Source of the DNA: Geosiphon pyriformis
Lineage: Eukaryota; Glomeromycota; Glomeromycetes; Archaeosporales; Geosiphonaceae
Assembly: GCA_016748015.1 (NCBI GenBank)
Contig: JAAOMT010000512.1
Coordinates: forward strand, 1,923,598 to 1,987,597
Direction of reading: 5' to 3'
DNA: 64,000 nt
Made by a program: the position numbers and the translations under genes. The notes under the pieces were generated by a model that was not told the DNA's origin, did no database searches, and saw only the letters and a program-made list of their open reading frames with translations. This document shows, one piece after another, positions 46,650 through 59,500 of the stretch (its first letter is position 1; every line of letters begins with the position of its first letter).

Positions 46650-46790
46650 ATGTATAATATTGTTTTAACTAGTTTAAATGACTGGTTATATATTATTAAA
46701 TACATAATTTACATCTAGTTTAAATTACTTAATTTGATATATTATACTAAAGAGTATTTAAATCTTACTTATTAAACATAAAAAAAATAT

Positions 46791-47049
46791 AACTAGTATA
46801 TAAACAGATTATATTTACATAAACATAAAAAAAATTAATATTATATTTTTTGAGTAAATCTAATATTGTATTTTTATAATTAAGAAATAAACATATATTA
46901 TATTCTTATTAATTATTATAAAATTATTTTTCACTTTTTTTTAATAAAATATATAATTAGATATTTTATATTAATATTATCTTATGTTATAATAATATGC
47001 TATTTATAATACATATTATAACATAATATAATTATTTTAACTTATTATA
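46791..47049. other. AT-rich spacer between two LINE copies
   Basis: Almost entirely A/T. It separates the A-rich 3' end of the nest B LINE from the 5' end of the next LINE. No gene is seen. Confidence 0.5.
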
Positions 47050-47140
47050 TTGTAACTTTTTTCTCTCTTACCTCCAAAAATTCTCAAAAAAAGCATATTT
47101 CAAAAGAAGTTTTTTCTGTTATTTCATACTGTTTTCTATT

Positions 47141-49030
47141 ACTTTACAAGAAACAAATCCTTTTGTTGTCGACTTGGCTGCTCCCATAAGTGGTACTGGT
47201 ACTAAAAGAAGGTCGACCAGAGTTCCAACTTCTGGTTCAGTTAGTAGTGGTTCAAGTTATAAGATCAAGAAACCTCCTGGTGGTGCTAAGTTATCAAGTA
47301 ATAGTGCAACTCTTAAAGATAGTGGATCTGGTCAAGTGGTTAGGCAGTTTAATAGCATGGATACTGATGGGGAGGCTTCCGAAGGTGAAGGAGTATCTGA
47401 TTCCAAGATGAATACACCTCAAGCCAAATGTTTCAATAATGGTGCAATTGTTGGCTCCCCCCTCAGCTCTATTAATTATGACATAGAAGAAGAAAAAGAG
47501 GTTTTTTTTCCCTCCCATAGGTTTTTTTCTTTGGATAAGATGTGAATTAATCCCAAAATCATTAAAACTCAGGTGGAAGTGGCTGTAAAAAAATCTTTCA
47601 CTTTGGACATCAATCTTTCAGCTGTGAAAGAGAAATCAGCAACAGCCAAAACTCATGTCATAAGGAAATTATTTTCAGGAATCAATGGTTTTGGGAGGGC
47701 CACTACCCCCTCAAAATTTGAAGAGATCATCAAATCTACCTTCATTTTTGAAGCAAGCATGGAAAAGGCTGCTTCATTGGCCAGAGAAAATAACATCACA
47801 GTAAACAGTGATCTTAAGAAACAAGAAATTTGCTCAGATTGAACTGTAGTAATTAAGGAAATTTCCATGAATATGCCAAAAGAAATGATTATTGCCACAG
47901 TATCTGAGTTTGGACAAATTAAGTCAATCAAAATTCAACTTATTGGTTTATGGCAGAAGGCTGTGGTAGAATTCGCCAAATTGGAACAGACTGTGTCTTT
48001 GGCTGCTAAGTGGTCTTTCCTAATTGGTAAAGACTCAGTTCGTGTGGTTATGACAGTGGGTAATCGTGATACTTGGGCTTCTAGAGATCAATTTAGGGCA
48101 CTTTTGTTTACTTTGTCTGTGAGAACAACTGCCCATGATCTTGGTGATCTGTTGGATGGGGCTAATAGAAAAAGTTACATAATCAACTGTTTTTTGGAGA
48201 CTGGAAATAGGTTTTATTGTGCAGTGGTTGGCTTTGAGTCTAATGAAGTGCTGGAGTCTGCTTTTTGCATGGAACCAATCCTTGGTGGTGTGAAGCTTTC
48301 TTGGGCTAGATTGAATTTGGTTCGGTGTGAGCAGTGTGGAAAATTCAGTCATTCTACTTTGGAATGTGATGTTAAGGTCACTTCTACTTCTAAATCTTCC
48401 AAGTCTTTTAAAAGGGTTGTCTCTAATAAAAACTGCCTCCAGTTGGCCCAATTGTATGCGAAAAAAGGTATGCCTATTGCTTAACCAGTTGCTTTTGGTG
48501 GCAAATTGTGGGCTCAAGTAGTCTCTCTTGCACCCTCATCTAATAATCCTTACTTTGGTTTTGATTCTGGTTTTGGCTCCCTTTCTTCTGGTGCCTCAGA
48601 TGTGATTGGTCCCTTTCTTCATATGGTTCCTGCTAGTACATCTTTGGAGGCTCATTTTGCTTTTTTGGAGTGTTCTGTGGAGCTTCTTGTGGATAAGGTG
48701 TCTGATATTGTGAGTAAACTTGAAAATTTGGTCTTGGTGCCCCCAGTTTTTGCCTCCTCCTCTCAGAATTTGGTGGTCCCAGTTGTGGCAACTGTGGAGG
48801 TTGATTCGGACATGGCTCTAGATGATCTTAAGCCAGTACTTCTTCCCTTCTCTTTGGTTTCCTTTAGTACTTCAGAATTAAGTTCGAGTAGTTCAAAAAT
48901 TTTAACCTCAAAGATGGGCTGTTTGAAGTCAAAGTTGATGGCTCTTGAGGCTTTGGTTTGTTTGGTTTTGGAAAAGTTTGATCAGATATGTACTGGCTTG
49001 GGTTCTGCAGTTTTTTTTTTATCTCAATAA
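47141..49030 (+). pseudogene. LINE ORF1, nucleic-acid-binding protein
   Basis: The frame reads through the region with three in-frame stops: TGA at 47543 and TGA at 47840, where the sibling copy or context calls for Trp, and TAA at 48482. Domains in order: low-complexity Ser/Gly-rich N-terminus; a conserved block (VEVAVKKSFTLDINLSAV); an RRM-like fold (VVIKEISMNMPKEM, FGQIKSIKIQLIGLWQKAVV); a second such fold (RTTAHDLGDLL, YCAVVGFES); one zinc knuckle CEQCGKFSHSTLEC near 48330-48370; and a Ser-rich tail with a predicted coiled coil. It ends at TAA 49028-49030, just before ORF2. The start codon is uncertain. Confidence 0.85.
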
Positions 49031-49038
49031 GTAGTTTC

Positions 49039-52000
49039 ATGTGGAAAATAGCTATGTGCAATATTAGAGGGATGAATAATTCTTCTAAGCAAGCCGACAT
49101 TATTTGTTGGCATATAAGCATAGACAATATGGTTTCAATAGTTACAGAAACAAAGTTAAAGGATAAAGTTTGTCTGTGGATTGCTAATAGGTTTGCTGGT
49201 GTTCAGATTTTTATTTCTGGTTTGGATTCAGGTTATCTCGGCTCAGGCGTGGCTATTATTATGAATGTTGCTCTGGCCAAACATGTGTGTAAAGTTTCTG
49301 AAGTCTCTGGTCGTCTCATTTCTGTCAGGTTACTTTTTAAGAATAAACTCTCAGTCTCTATTTTGGGTCTGTATGCTGGCGCATCAGCTTTGGTGTGCTT
49401 CTCTCAGACCAATGACATGAATGCTTTAATTGCTGGTACTGTGAATAACTCCTTCTTTGTTGTCTTGGATGGTGACTTCAATAAAGATGGTTTGCATAAG
49501 AGTGCCAGTTTCAAAAAGTGTGGTAGCTTGGGTCTGGTCAACTCTTTTGTTAGTAGTCCATTTTTAAAGTTTCCAACATGGAGTAATTTCCAGGGTGTGA
49601 CAAAAACAATTGATTATCTTTTCATGTCTCCCAACTTAGTAAATGCTATTGTGGATCGCAATATTCTGGATGTGGTCAATTTCTTTAATACTGACCACCA
49701 AGCCGTTTCTGCATCAATTAGTTTGGGTGGCCTCTTGGACACACAATTGTGTTCTATTCATAAACAGGCTAACAAGAACCGCTGGAAATACAATTATAAT
49801 ACCACTGATGATGCTTTGTGGTCAAAGTTTAAGGATGAAATAGCGGTTAATGCTGCCATGTTCTCTGTTGATTTCATGGCTGCCAGGGAACTGTCAGATT
49901 TGGATGCAATGTAAGATGCTGTTTGCAAAACTATGTGCTTTTTGGTGGATGTAATATTCAAGAAAAAATGGTTTAAAAATTATGACAGTATTTTCACTAA
50001 GCATTCGTCCAGGTTTCATAAGTTAGAACTTTTAGTGTCTAAATTAGTCAAGGCTTTCCATTCTGTTGATTGTAATAAGTTTGTATTACTGCTTGATACT
50101 TGGGAATTGCTTGATTCTGCTAATGCTGTTGTAGTGAGGTCTCTTTTTTTCTCAAAGTCTCCTTTTGACAACATTTGCTCAGCTTTGTCCAAAACCAGAA
50201 AATCTTATTGTGCCTTAAAGTTGTCAGAAGTGAAATGTGCTGAAGCTTCACAAATTAAATCTGCTATTGATAAGAGGATGGAAAGCTTTGAATCTAACAA
50301 AGATCATACTATTAAAAGTGTTTTAGAGAAACCTTTTTGCAAGGTGGTTTTGGATTATTTGGTCATTGGTGATGAGCTGTATTTGGAACCAGGTCCTGTT
50401 AAAACTAAGGTGGATGAGATTATGGAGGAATGGATTTGTAAATGTGAAATGGTTTTTGATATTCCAGGAGATTGGTTTCACCAATATCAGCCTTTGGAAT
50501 ATGTTTTTGATGGTGCTTTTTTTGATGTTATAAGCTGTGTTAGTTTTGATGAAATATTTGGCGTGGTCTCTAACCTATCTGACAGAAAGGCAGCTGGTCT
50601 CTCAGGCATCTCCAATGAACTTTGGAAGCATTGTGACAAATCTGTTCTTAATATGCTCTTGGTGTTTATCAATTCTTGTTTCTGTAGTAAATCAGTGCCT
50701 GGTGCATGGAAGAATGCCTAGATATCAATAATTCCCAAACCTTATGAATGGGAGGGCGTGCTCACAAACACTTGTTCTATTGCTCTAATTGAGACAGCTC
50801 AAAAAATCCTTTCCAAGATTCTTTCTGACAGAATTTCTTTGGCATGTAGCAAGTTAATGTTCTTTGTGGGGACAATTTTTCAGTTCTTAAAGGCACTATG
50901 ACTCAATCTCCCATTTTTGCAATTGGTTCGGTGATCAAGAATGCTCTTGAAAAAGACCAGAAGCTCTGGCTGGTTTTGCAAAATATGCGAAAAGCATATA
51001 ACTTGGTTGGTTGGGAACATCTTAAGAAAAGTTTGGTTAGAATAAAGATGTGCTGCAAGTTTATTAGATTTTTTGGAGATATTCATGGTGGTCATATCAA
51101 CCAAGTTATGATTGATTTTGGGTTAACAAATGGTTATCATATACACGATGGCTTGGACCAAGGGGAAGTGTTTTTGCTTCTTCTCTGGCATATATTTTAT
51201 GATCCTCTCTTGTGTGAAGTTAAGAAGCAAGAGAGTGTGTGTGGTTACAGGCTAATTTCTTATTTTATTGCTAAGACAGGCTGTATAGAGTCTCAGACTG
51301 AATTGTCATCTTTTTTTGCTACTGGCGCTTTTATGAATAATACAATTTGAGTGGGTAGCAGTCAGGCTGCTACTCAGCTTATTCTTAATGTGGCTAGTGA
51401 ATTTTTCTGCATCAATGATATTTCTATTAATAATGATAAGACAGTGGCCATTCCAATTAATATCCATGTCAGTGCACCTTCTCTTTTCATCAGTGGGTCT
51501 CCTATTTCTATAGCCAAATCAGGTGAATTACATCATTACTTGGGTATCTTTTTGTTATCTAAAGGACTGTCAAAGCCCAGCCTGGCAAAAGCACATTTAG
51601 ATGTTTGTTTTTTACCAACTTAGTTCTGAAGAAGGCTGTATTGGATAAACAGTTTTTATATTTGGTGTCTGCTGTCCTTCACCCTATTATCGGTTATAGG
51701 ACTCAATTTAGTTTTGTTCCTGTCAGTGTGTATAACAAGTGGGATGCTTTGATTCATAAAGGCTTGAAGTCCAAATCTGGATTGCCTCTTGATTTTCCTA
51801 GTGATACAATCCATCACCCTTTTTTCTATGGGTTGAAATCTTTTGCCCAAATTCAATCGGAAAGTAAAGTCACTTCTCTTATTTGTTTTGCGAACTCAGT
51901 TGGGATCTTGGGTCGCCTATTCTTTCACAGGTCTCATAATTTACAAGTTTTGTGTTGGCACCCTGTTTATCTTTTAAGCATTCTTGTTTGTGTTTGAGTC

Positions 52001-53713
52001 AGCCCTTTGAATAACTTCTTGGCAGGTGTTATTCGCATTTTCCTCAATTGCAATTTATCTTTGAGTGGTTCTTTTGATAGTCCATTTCGGCTTTGTGGTG
52101 GAGTGCCCATGTCTGCCATTCTCGATGAGTCTAGATTTATCAAGTTCTTTCCTTCACTCTGGCAATATGGTATTGTCTTTGTTAACCAACTCTGTGATCA
52201 ACATGGTGCTGTATTTGACTGGTACAAATTCAAGTGGTGGAAGAGGTTGGCCCCCTGTGGTCTGACTCCTGAGTGGTTTGTGTTTTCTGTCAAATTTCTT
52301 CTTGGTATGTTTTTTCTTCATGCTCCTTCTTTTGCTTTGGTTGGTGAGGGTCTTCAGAATATTTTTGACTCTTCTGGCTCTGTGTTGGTTCATGATCAGC
52401 TTTCCTGAGTTCTTCCTGGTAACATTTTTGTTTATATAGATGGGTCTCTGACGAACCTTGGTACCGAAAATTGTATGGCTGGAGCTGGAGTTTTTTTCAG
52501 TAATATTGATCTGGGTTTGGGCATTGGTGTTTCAGGTTTGTTGTTTTCTACTTTGGTAGAAATGCAAGCTATTGCACTGGTACTGGAGTGTGTTCCCCAT
52601 TCCAGCTCTGTTTGTCTGTTCTCTGATAGTCAAGCTGCTCTGGATGCCTGTAAGTTAGAACTAGATCTGGTCTGTCTGGATTTTTGCAATCATTGTTGGT
52701 TTGAACGCCAGCTTGTTGTAAACATTATTCATGGCAAGAATTTGAGGGTAGAATGGCACAAGGTAAAAAGTCACTCTGGTGTGATTGGAAATGAATATGC
52801 AGATGCTATTGCTGGGGCTTCTTCTCACTCTGGCTGGTTTCTTTCTTTACAATTGAATGCACACTTCTTGTTGGCAGACAGTGGTGTTGTTTCTGGCAAT
52901 TCTAGACATTTTGTTCGTGATATTTTTCGTTCCGTTTATTGTGTGTACTGGGAAATTGGTTCTGGTTCTAAATTTTTGCCTGCCAGTTTGCTTGCAGACA
53001 TTGATTGGTTCTGCTTCTCACTGGTATAGCATTTTGATTCACATATAGTTGCTGGTCACACTAGTAGGCCTACAGCAGATGTATACACTTTTTTTATGAA
53101 AGCATTGCACCACCAGCTGCCTGTTGCTGTTCGAAAACGCCTGTATAACAGATGGTATCCTAGTGTATTGTGCTTATATTGTGGTAAAGTAGAGACATCG
53201 GATCACGTTTTCTCTTGCGAGATTGATAACTCTGCGCATTTTCAGATATTAAATACATGTTCAAAATCTTGAATGATGCTTTCTGGCCTATCTTTCTCTT
53301 TTTTCTGCATGCTGTAATTGTTGTCTTCTTGTGCCTTTGATGTCTCTGTGTCTATGGCTCTCTTTAAAGGGTTTGTTTTTAGTGAATGGTTTTGTGAGGC
53401 TGTCTTTGTTTTCAAGGCCCCCAAGGTTGCTAGTTCAAATATTGTTGAGTTTGTGCATTCCTTTGGTCTCACTTTCAGGAATGATATTTGGTTGATTTGG
53501 GTTAAATATTGTGCATTTATGGAAAGTAATAATCTCATCCCACTTAACAGTTTATTTTCTATCTCAGTTTCTGGCTCAGCTTCTAGGTTCTTGGCTGGCA
53601 TTGTTAAACTACTTGGTGTGGCTAATGCTCTTGGTGTTTGTTTTGGCTTTTGTAAACATTGTTCTTTCTTTTCTGGTATTGGTGATTCTGTTTTGGTACA
53701 TATAACAACATAG
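49039..53713 (+). pseudogene. LINE ORF2: endonuclease, reverse transcriptase, RNase H, CCHC and C-terminal domain
   Basis: The ATG at 49039 opens the AP endonuclease (CNIRGMNN, TETKL, LGLYA, GDFN, IDYLF, TDHQAV), whose catalytic residues all look intact. RT spans about 50400-51700 (DRKAAGLSGISNELWKH, ALIETAQKILSKILSDR, DQGEVFLLLLW); its catalytic box near 51337 reads FMNNT instead of F-x-DDT. RNase H at 52430-52830 keeps its acidic residues (YIDGSL, VEMQAI, FSDSQAALD, NEYADAIAG). A CCHC motif (CLYCGKVETSDHVFSC) lies at 53171-53218, then a conserved C-terminal domain to 53713. Disruptions: TAA 49912, TAG 50719, a 1-nt loss near 50852, TGA 51348, a shift near 51603, and later stops at 51995, 52406, 53027 and 53269. 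Confidence 0.9.
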
Positions 53714-53850
53714 TGTTGTCCTAATCGGCCTGAGTGGCTGGTCACATGTAGAAAGAGCATGATTCACACTTAGTTTATGTCATTTCTTTGATGTATAGCT
53801 CTAGGTAGTGTTTGAATCTTACTTATAAAACATTAATAAAAAAAAAAATT

Positions 53851-56464
53851 GTTTTATTTATATAAAAATAACTACAAATTTGTGTTTAATCTAATGTGTC
53901 TTCTATTTTTTAATCTAATATGTTTTTTGTTTTTTAATTTAGTGTATTTTTTATTTGTGTCTTTTATTTTTTGATCTATTATATCTTTAATATTGTATTT
54001 TTAATTTTATTTATTACTAAATTTTCTTAATATGTAAGCTTTTTTAATTGTATTATAATATAACAAGTTTTATATTTATAAAATTTTTACAAATTAAGAC
54101 CAAAAATTTTGTAATATATTAAGTATAGTTGTATAATAAATACAAAAAATTTAATATATTAAAAATTCAATTTATATATCAAGTATACTAATATATAAAA
54201 AAAGATTTAACATAAATTTATGCAAAAAATTAAAAAAAAAATTGAAAAATACCTAATAATTTTAATTTTAATTCAAGATTTTTTGCATTTTTTATAACCA
54301 ATACTATTATTTAAAAACTTTAAAATTATTTAAACTATTCTAACTTTAATTATTTTAAAGGCAATCAAAAAAATTGTTATAGATAACATAATTTTTTCTA
54401 ATGCTTCAACATAAAAAAAAGCTGTAAAAATTATTAATACAAATAACAAAAACTTGTTAAGCTTTAATAAATCTATAATTCTATTACTAACTTAAAAACT
54501 TAACATAGTTTTTTAATCTGTATTACATATTTCAAAAAAATTTTGCATAATAAGACTAAAAAAATAAAAAAAATAAATATTATGTAAAATACCAAAGTAA
54601 AAGTTGGGCAAAAAAAGCAAAAATTTTAAAACAACATTAAGAAATTATAAAATATAATTTATTTAATTACATATCTTTTTTAATTCAATATTTAAAATTA
54701 CATAAACATATTTATGAATATATTAAGTTTAAAACTGCAGACAAAAAAAAAATTATAAAAATTAGAATTATTAATTATTTTTGTAAAGTTTTAAATTTAA
54801 ATATAATGAATATTTTTTCTAAATAATTATTTTTTGTTATATTAATTACCTACAATAGTAGTAAAAGTCTATTATTATCTAATTAATATTGCAATTATTT
54901 TTGTTTTATAAAATAAAAAAAAACATTCTAATAAACACTATTGTTTTGCTTCAGTAAAAAAAGCTAAACAATTTGCAGTTTTATTTTCTATTTAATTTGT
55001 AATTATTTTATAGTATAACAAGGCCAAAATTTTTTTTGGTATTATTACAAGTGATATTTGGGATCTCAAATCAAATAACAAATCTGTAACTTGGTGCTCA
55101 ATAACTAATATGTTTGGTGATATCTAAAGGTTTTGGTTATCTAAAAGTTTGGTTGAGTTTTTTGTATAATGGACAAAAATTCAAGTATTGTTTTCAGTCA
55201 TTTTTCAAAATCACAATTCCATCAATTTTTTTTTCAGCATAATGGCCAGCAATTTTTTGATAAGCTATTCTCAATTATGAGTGTTTACTCTTATTTCTGG
55301 GTTTTTTACTAGTGTTATATCCTAATATCAGTACTCCATGCATTAATTTCTTTAATCAGTAGTAAATCAACAAACAAAAAAAAATAAAATAAAAGAAAAT
55401 AAAATAAAAGAAAATAAAAGAAAATGAAAAAAAAATAAGAAATTAATATTTTATTAATAACCATAATCAAGAGCTATTGTTTCAGTGTGGTTAAATGTTA
55501 GATTTTATTAATATAAAGTGTTAATAAATGAATAAATAATTAGATTTTCAAACAAATAACAATAATATAAATTTAAAAAATTGAAAAGATATTTTATTTA
55601 TATAATTTTATTTCAATTGATAGCAACTATTCTTAAAATGAGGGTTAATAAATAGAGAAGAAAGAAGATTATTCTAAATTAATAAAACTCTATTGAATTC
55701 TTCAAAAAATTTTAAATTCTTTTAAAATTACTTTTTTTGCTTTTAATATTCTTATTATATATATATAATTTATGTTATACAAGATCTTGTATATTCATAA
55801 GCAATATGCCATAATTTCTTGAACAATGTTTACATTGCTAAACAATATGTCTGTAATTTTGACAATGTGTTCATTGCTGAACAATATATTATAATTCTTT
55901 AACAATGTTTTATATTGCTAAACAATATGCTCTAATTCATTAACAATGTGTTTATATGCTAAATACTATTTTCTTATTAGTCTATTTTTTTCTATCTATT
56001 TTTCCTACTATTTTTTTTGTATTCTTTTTTCTATGAGTAATAGTATTTTTACAATTAAAATTTTTTTTCAAATTATGTAAAATTTTCAAGAACCAATTAT
56101 ATTATTAGATTATAATTTTTCAATTAATATACAGTAAAAGTTAATTTTATTAGTCTATTTGTTAATAAATCTAAGTAATACAAATAATATTTTTTGTAAT
56201 AATTAACTATTAATTTTTATTTATTCATATTATAAAGTTAATACAAATTCTGCCACTTATATAAATAACTTAATTTTATTAATATAAAATATATATTTTA
56301 ATAAAATATTGAAAATTAATAGTTAAATCAAACTTATTTGAATTTTTTTAGTTAATAAAAGTTCAGATAAAAATTTTCATTATATAAAAAACATTTTTAA
56401 ATATTATAAAATGTTTTGTGTATTTGATCTTAATTATTTTTCAATTAAAATAAATGTTTTTTTT
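53851..56464. other. Unclassified AT-rich island between two LINEs
   Basis: No coding frame is recognised. Parts (about 55020-55330) are less AT-extreme and may be remnants of another element. An A-rich AAAAGAAAATAAAATAAAAG tract lies at about 55376-55440, similar in style to the tract in the inner gypsy LTR near 15440. A 40-bp tandem array follows at 55801-55961. A decayed LTR is possible, but I found no matching ends. Confidence 0.4.
55801..55961. repeat. Tandem repeat, four units of about 40 bp
   Basis: Units with core ACAATATG...TAATT...ACAATG...ATTGCTAA begin near 55801, 55842, 55881 and 55922. Each unit contains ACAAT and ATTG, which could form small hairpins. No coding or spacer logic is seen. 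Confidence 0.8.
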
Positions 56465-56588
56465 TTATTCATTTTACAAGTGAGATTCAAATACTACCTA
56501 GTACAATATATTAAGTAACTGATCTAAACTAAACATAAATCATATATTTTCTACATGCAACCAGCTACTCGGGCCAATTAGGACCATA

Positions 56589-59500
56589 CTAAGTGTCTAT
56601 ATGCATTGAGAATAAGTCACCAATACCTAAAAAAAACAAATAAGACTTGCGAAATTCATAACCAACACCAATTGTCTTAGCAATACCCAGTAACCTAACA
56701 ACACTTTTAGAAAGCACTGCAAACAGCCTTAAAACTGAAGCTGGAGCTGAACCATTCTGTGGTATCATTCTACTTGTCTCTATGCAGGCTTGATGCTTAG
56801 CATAGACCAACCAAATCTCATTCCTAAAAGCAAAACACAAGTTATGAACAAATTCAACAACCTTCCGACTAACTAACTTTGCACCTCCAAAAACAGAGAT
56901 AGCTTCTCAAAGTCATTCTTTGAAAACAAATCTCTTGCAAAGAGCTGTGCAAATCATGACATTTGAGATACAGGAAGACAGTAATTGAGAAACACTTGAA
57001 GAGAAGATAGAAAGACCAAAAAGCTGCACTCTAAGCAGCAGCGTGAGCATTCAATAGATGACAATAAACAAAATTATTGACCACGCAAAAAAAAGCATGA
57101 TCAGAGACTTCAACCTCACTACAGTATAGATACAGTACACTCAGATAGCATCTGTCATACAATTGCTTCCAAATAGCAACTGGCAGTTGATGATATAAAG
57201 CTTTCATGAAATATTTGCGAGTACTAGCCATAGATTTACTGATAAAATCAGCAGCCATGTGTAAGTCTGGGTGTCACACCAATAACAAGTTAAGCCAATC
57301 AACATTTGAAACTCTTATTTAAAACCCTAGAACCTGAACTGACCTCCCAGCATGCACGAAGAATAGACCAAAAGACCCCACAAATAAAATGCCTAGAGTT
57401 ATCAGAAACAACATTACCTTCAGCTAAAATACGATGTTTCTTTACACGAGGAATAAGACACCAAAGAGAGAGAAATGCTGTGTCAGCAAATGTGTTAGCA
57501 CACTCATTGTCCATGACACCTGAATGACCTTTCACTTTATGCCAGCTAACACTTAAATTCTTTTTCCTGATAATGTTTACAATGTGCCAACACTCAACCC
57601 AACAGCAATTCCAAAAATCTGGATAAACCAGACCCAATTCTGATTTGCATGCATCCAAAACAGCCTGACTGTCTGTAAAGACACCAACTGAGCTATTTGG
57701 AGGGACATACTTAACAGCCAATGCAATGGCCTACAGCTCAGCCAAAGTAGAAAACATCAAATCAGATACACTGACACTCAAATTCAAGCTTATGTTCTCG
57801 AAAAAAACTGCTGCACTAGCTCTCATATCAACACTTTTCAAGCTTCTCAGAGATCCATCCATATAGACAGAAAAGCAATCAGTCTTAAGATTTAGCAACT
57901 GATCATAAATCAATTCAAACTCACTAGATTCCAAAATATCCAAAGACTCAGCAGCACCTACAGAAAAAAACAGACAGAAAAAGAAGCAACACTATTGAGA
58001 AAGTTAACAGAAAGTCTAAACTACTTAGAAATAGGGCCATGTGAATCTAGCTTTTTCCAATGCTTAAACGTCTTCTAATCAAAAACAGCTTCATTTTTAC
58101 CACAAAGTTGGTCAACAAAGGCAATACCATATTTCCAAAAAGACAGAAAAAACTTAAAATAATCAGTCTTGCCAAGAACAGAAGACATGGGCATTCTACC
58201 ACAAAAATGGAAAGAATTATTCACATGACCATCCAAAGACAGACCACACCCAAGAAAAATATGAACCACACTTGCCAAAAAATTATTAGAAGCACTGACT
58301 TTTATACACATTGGAGACACCAATAGGTGGAATGGACCCCAAGACAGAACCTGCAAGTTATGAAACCTGTACAAAAACAACTGATTCAAAATCCCAAGGG
58401 AATTCACAAAGCACACAACAGAAGCAACCTTGTTTTCAGCTTGGACTTGCTTGAAAGTCTTCAAACCATATAATAAAGGATAATAAAGTGCATTATTGGG
58501 AAAATCTAAAGGTAGACCAGACTTTAGCTTTAAATTTCTGCAAATTAAAGAGTCCCACTTATCACATGTGCTAATAGGAACAAAACTGAACTGTGTTTTG
58601 TAGCTAACAATAAGTTGAAGAACTGCCAACACCAAATACAAGAACTGTTTATTAGAAATAGTTTTTCTTAAAACCAGATTGGCAAAAAATCTAACATCAG
58701 CATTGGCCTTAGCCAAACTAGGCTTTAACAAACTCTCAGTTGACAAAAAAATCTCCAGGTAGCAATGAGACTCTCCTTTCTTGGCAATGAATATAGGCAA
58801 ACTGCTAATAGACAAATTGGGACACATAATTCTGCAATTAATGAGAATTGCCACTGTCTTGTCATTGTTAATAGATATGTTATTGATCTGAAAAAATTTG
58901 CTAGCAACATCAAGAATGTGTTGGGTTGCAGCTTGGCTGCTACCAATCTAAATTGTGTTATCAACAAAAGTACCAGCAGCAAGAAAAAATGTTAATTCAG
59001 CTTGAGATTCCAAATGACCAGTCTTGGCAACAAAATAAAAGTTCAGCTTATATCCACAAATGCTCTTCTGTCTCTTGACCTTTAAAATATGCACCAAAGA
59101 AGTGGTGAAAACACCTCCCCCTGATCCAAACTATCATGCATTTGATATCCATTTGTCAAACCAAAATCTGTCATTACCCTGTTAACATGATCATTGTGAA
59201 TGTTACCAAAAAATCCAATAAACTTGTCACACATCTTTATCCTAACCAAACTGTTCCTAAGATGCTCCCAACCAACAGAGTCATAAGCCTTTCACATGTT
59301 CTGCAAAACCAGCCAAAGTTCATGGTTCTTTTCTAAAGCATTCTTAATAACTGAACCAATGGCAAAAATGAGAAATTGTGTCATTATATTCTTTAGAACT
59401 AAGAAATTGTCTTTGCACAAGACATCAAAAGAGCTATATGCCAAAGAAATCCTGTTCGAGAGAATCTTGGAAAGGATTTTGCGAGCAGTCTCAATTAAGG

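Larger units (their letters stand above)
29300..46790 (+). mobile_element. AT-rich decayed LINE of nest B, split by a gypsy element
   Basis: Left arm 29300-29681 resembles the 5' end of the LINEs at 47050 and 63250. The right arm 40414-46790 is colinear with the LINE at 47650-53850: ORF1 middle at 40690-41050, endonuclease at 42219-42416, RT fingers and thumb at 43500-44640, RNase H near 45400-45800, C-terminal domain at 46281-46649, and the 3' tail ending near 46785 in an A run. Every frame is destroyed. Composition is much lower in GC than in the younger copies (for example 10 of 60 bases at 43021-43080). Confidence 0.8.
47050..53850 (+). mobile_element. LINE (non-LTR) element, moderately decayed, plus strand
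   Basis: About 6.8 kb with a 5' leader (CTCTCTTACCTCCAAAAA), ORF1, ORF2, a 3' untranslated tail and a terminal A-rich run. It matches the minus-strand copy at 56465-63250 from end to end, which defines the boundaries. No clear target duplication was found. ORF2 carries EN, RT and RNase H, a layout shared by I/Jockey-like non-LTR clades with RNase H; the exact clade is not determined. Confidence 0.9.

Noticed and set aside
47050-53850. Target site duplication for the plus-strand LINE
   Set aside because: Flanks are simple A/T sequence, so short matches occur by chance and no convincing pair stands out.
55801-55961. CRISPR-like array
   Set aside because: Units are contiguous degenerate tandem repeats without distinct spacers, in a eukaryotic transposon context.
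55313-56100. Solo LTR starting at TGTTATAT near 55313
   Set aside because: A plausible start exists but no matching end or target duplication was found.
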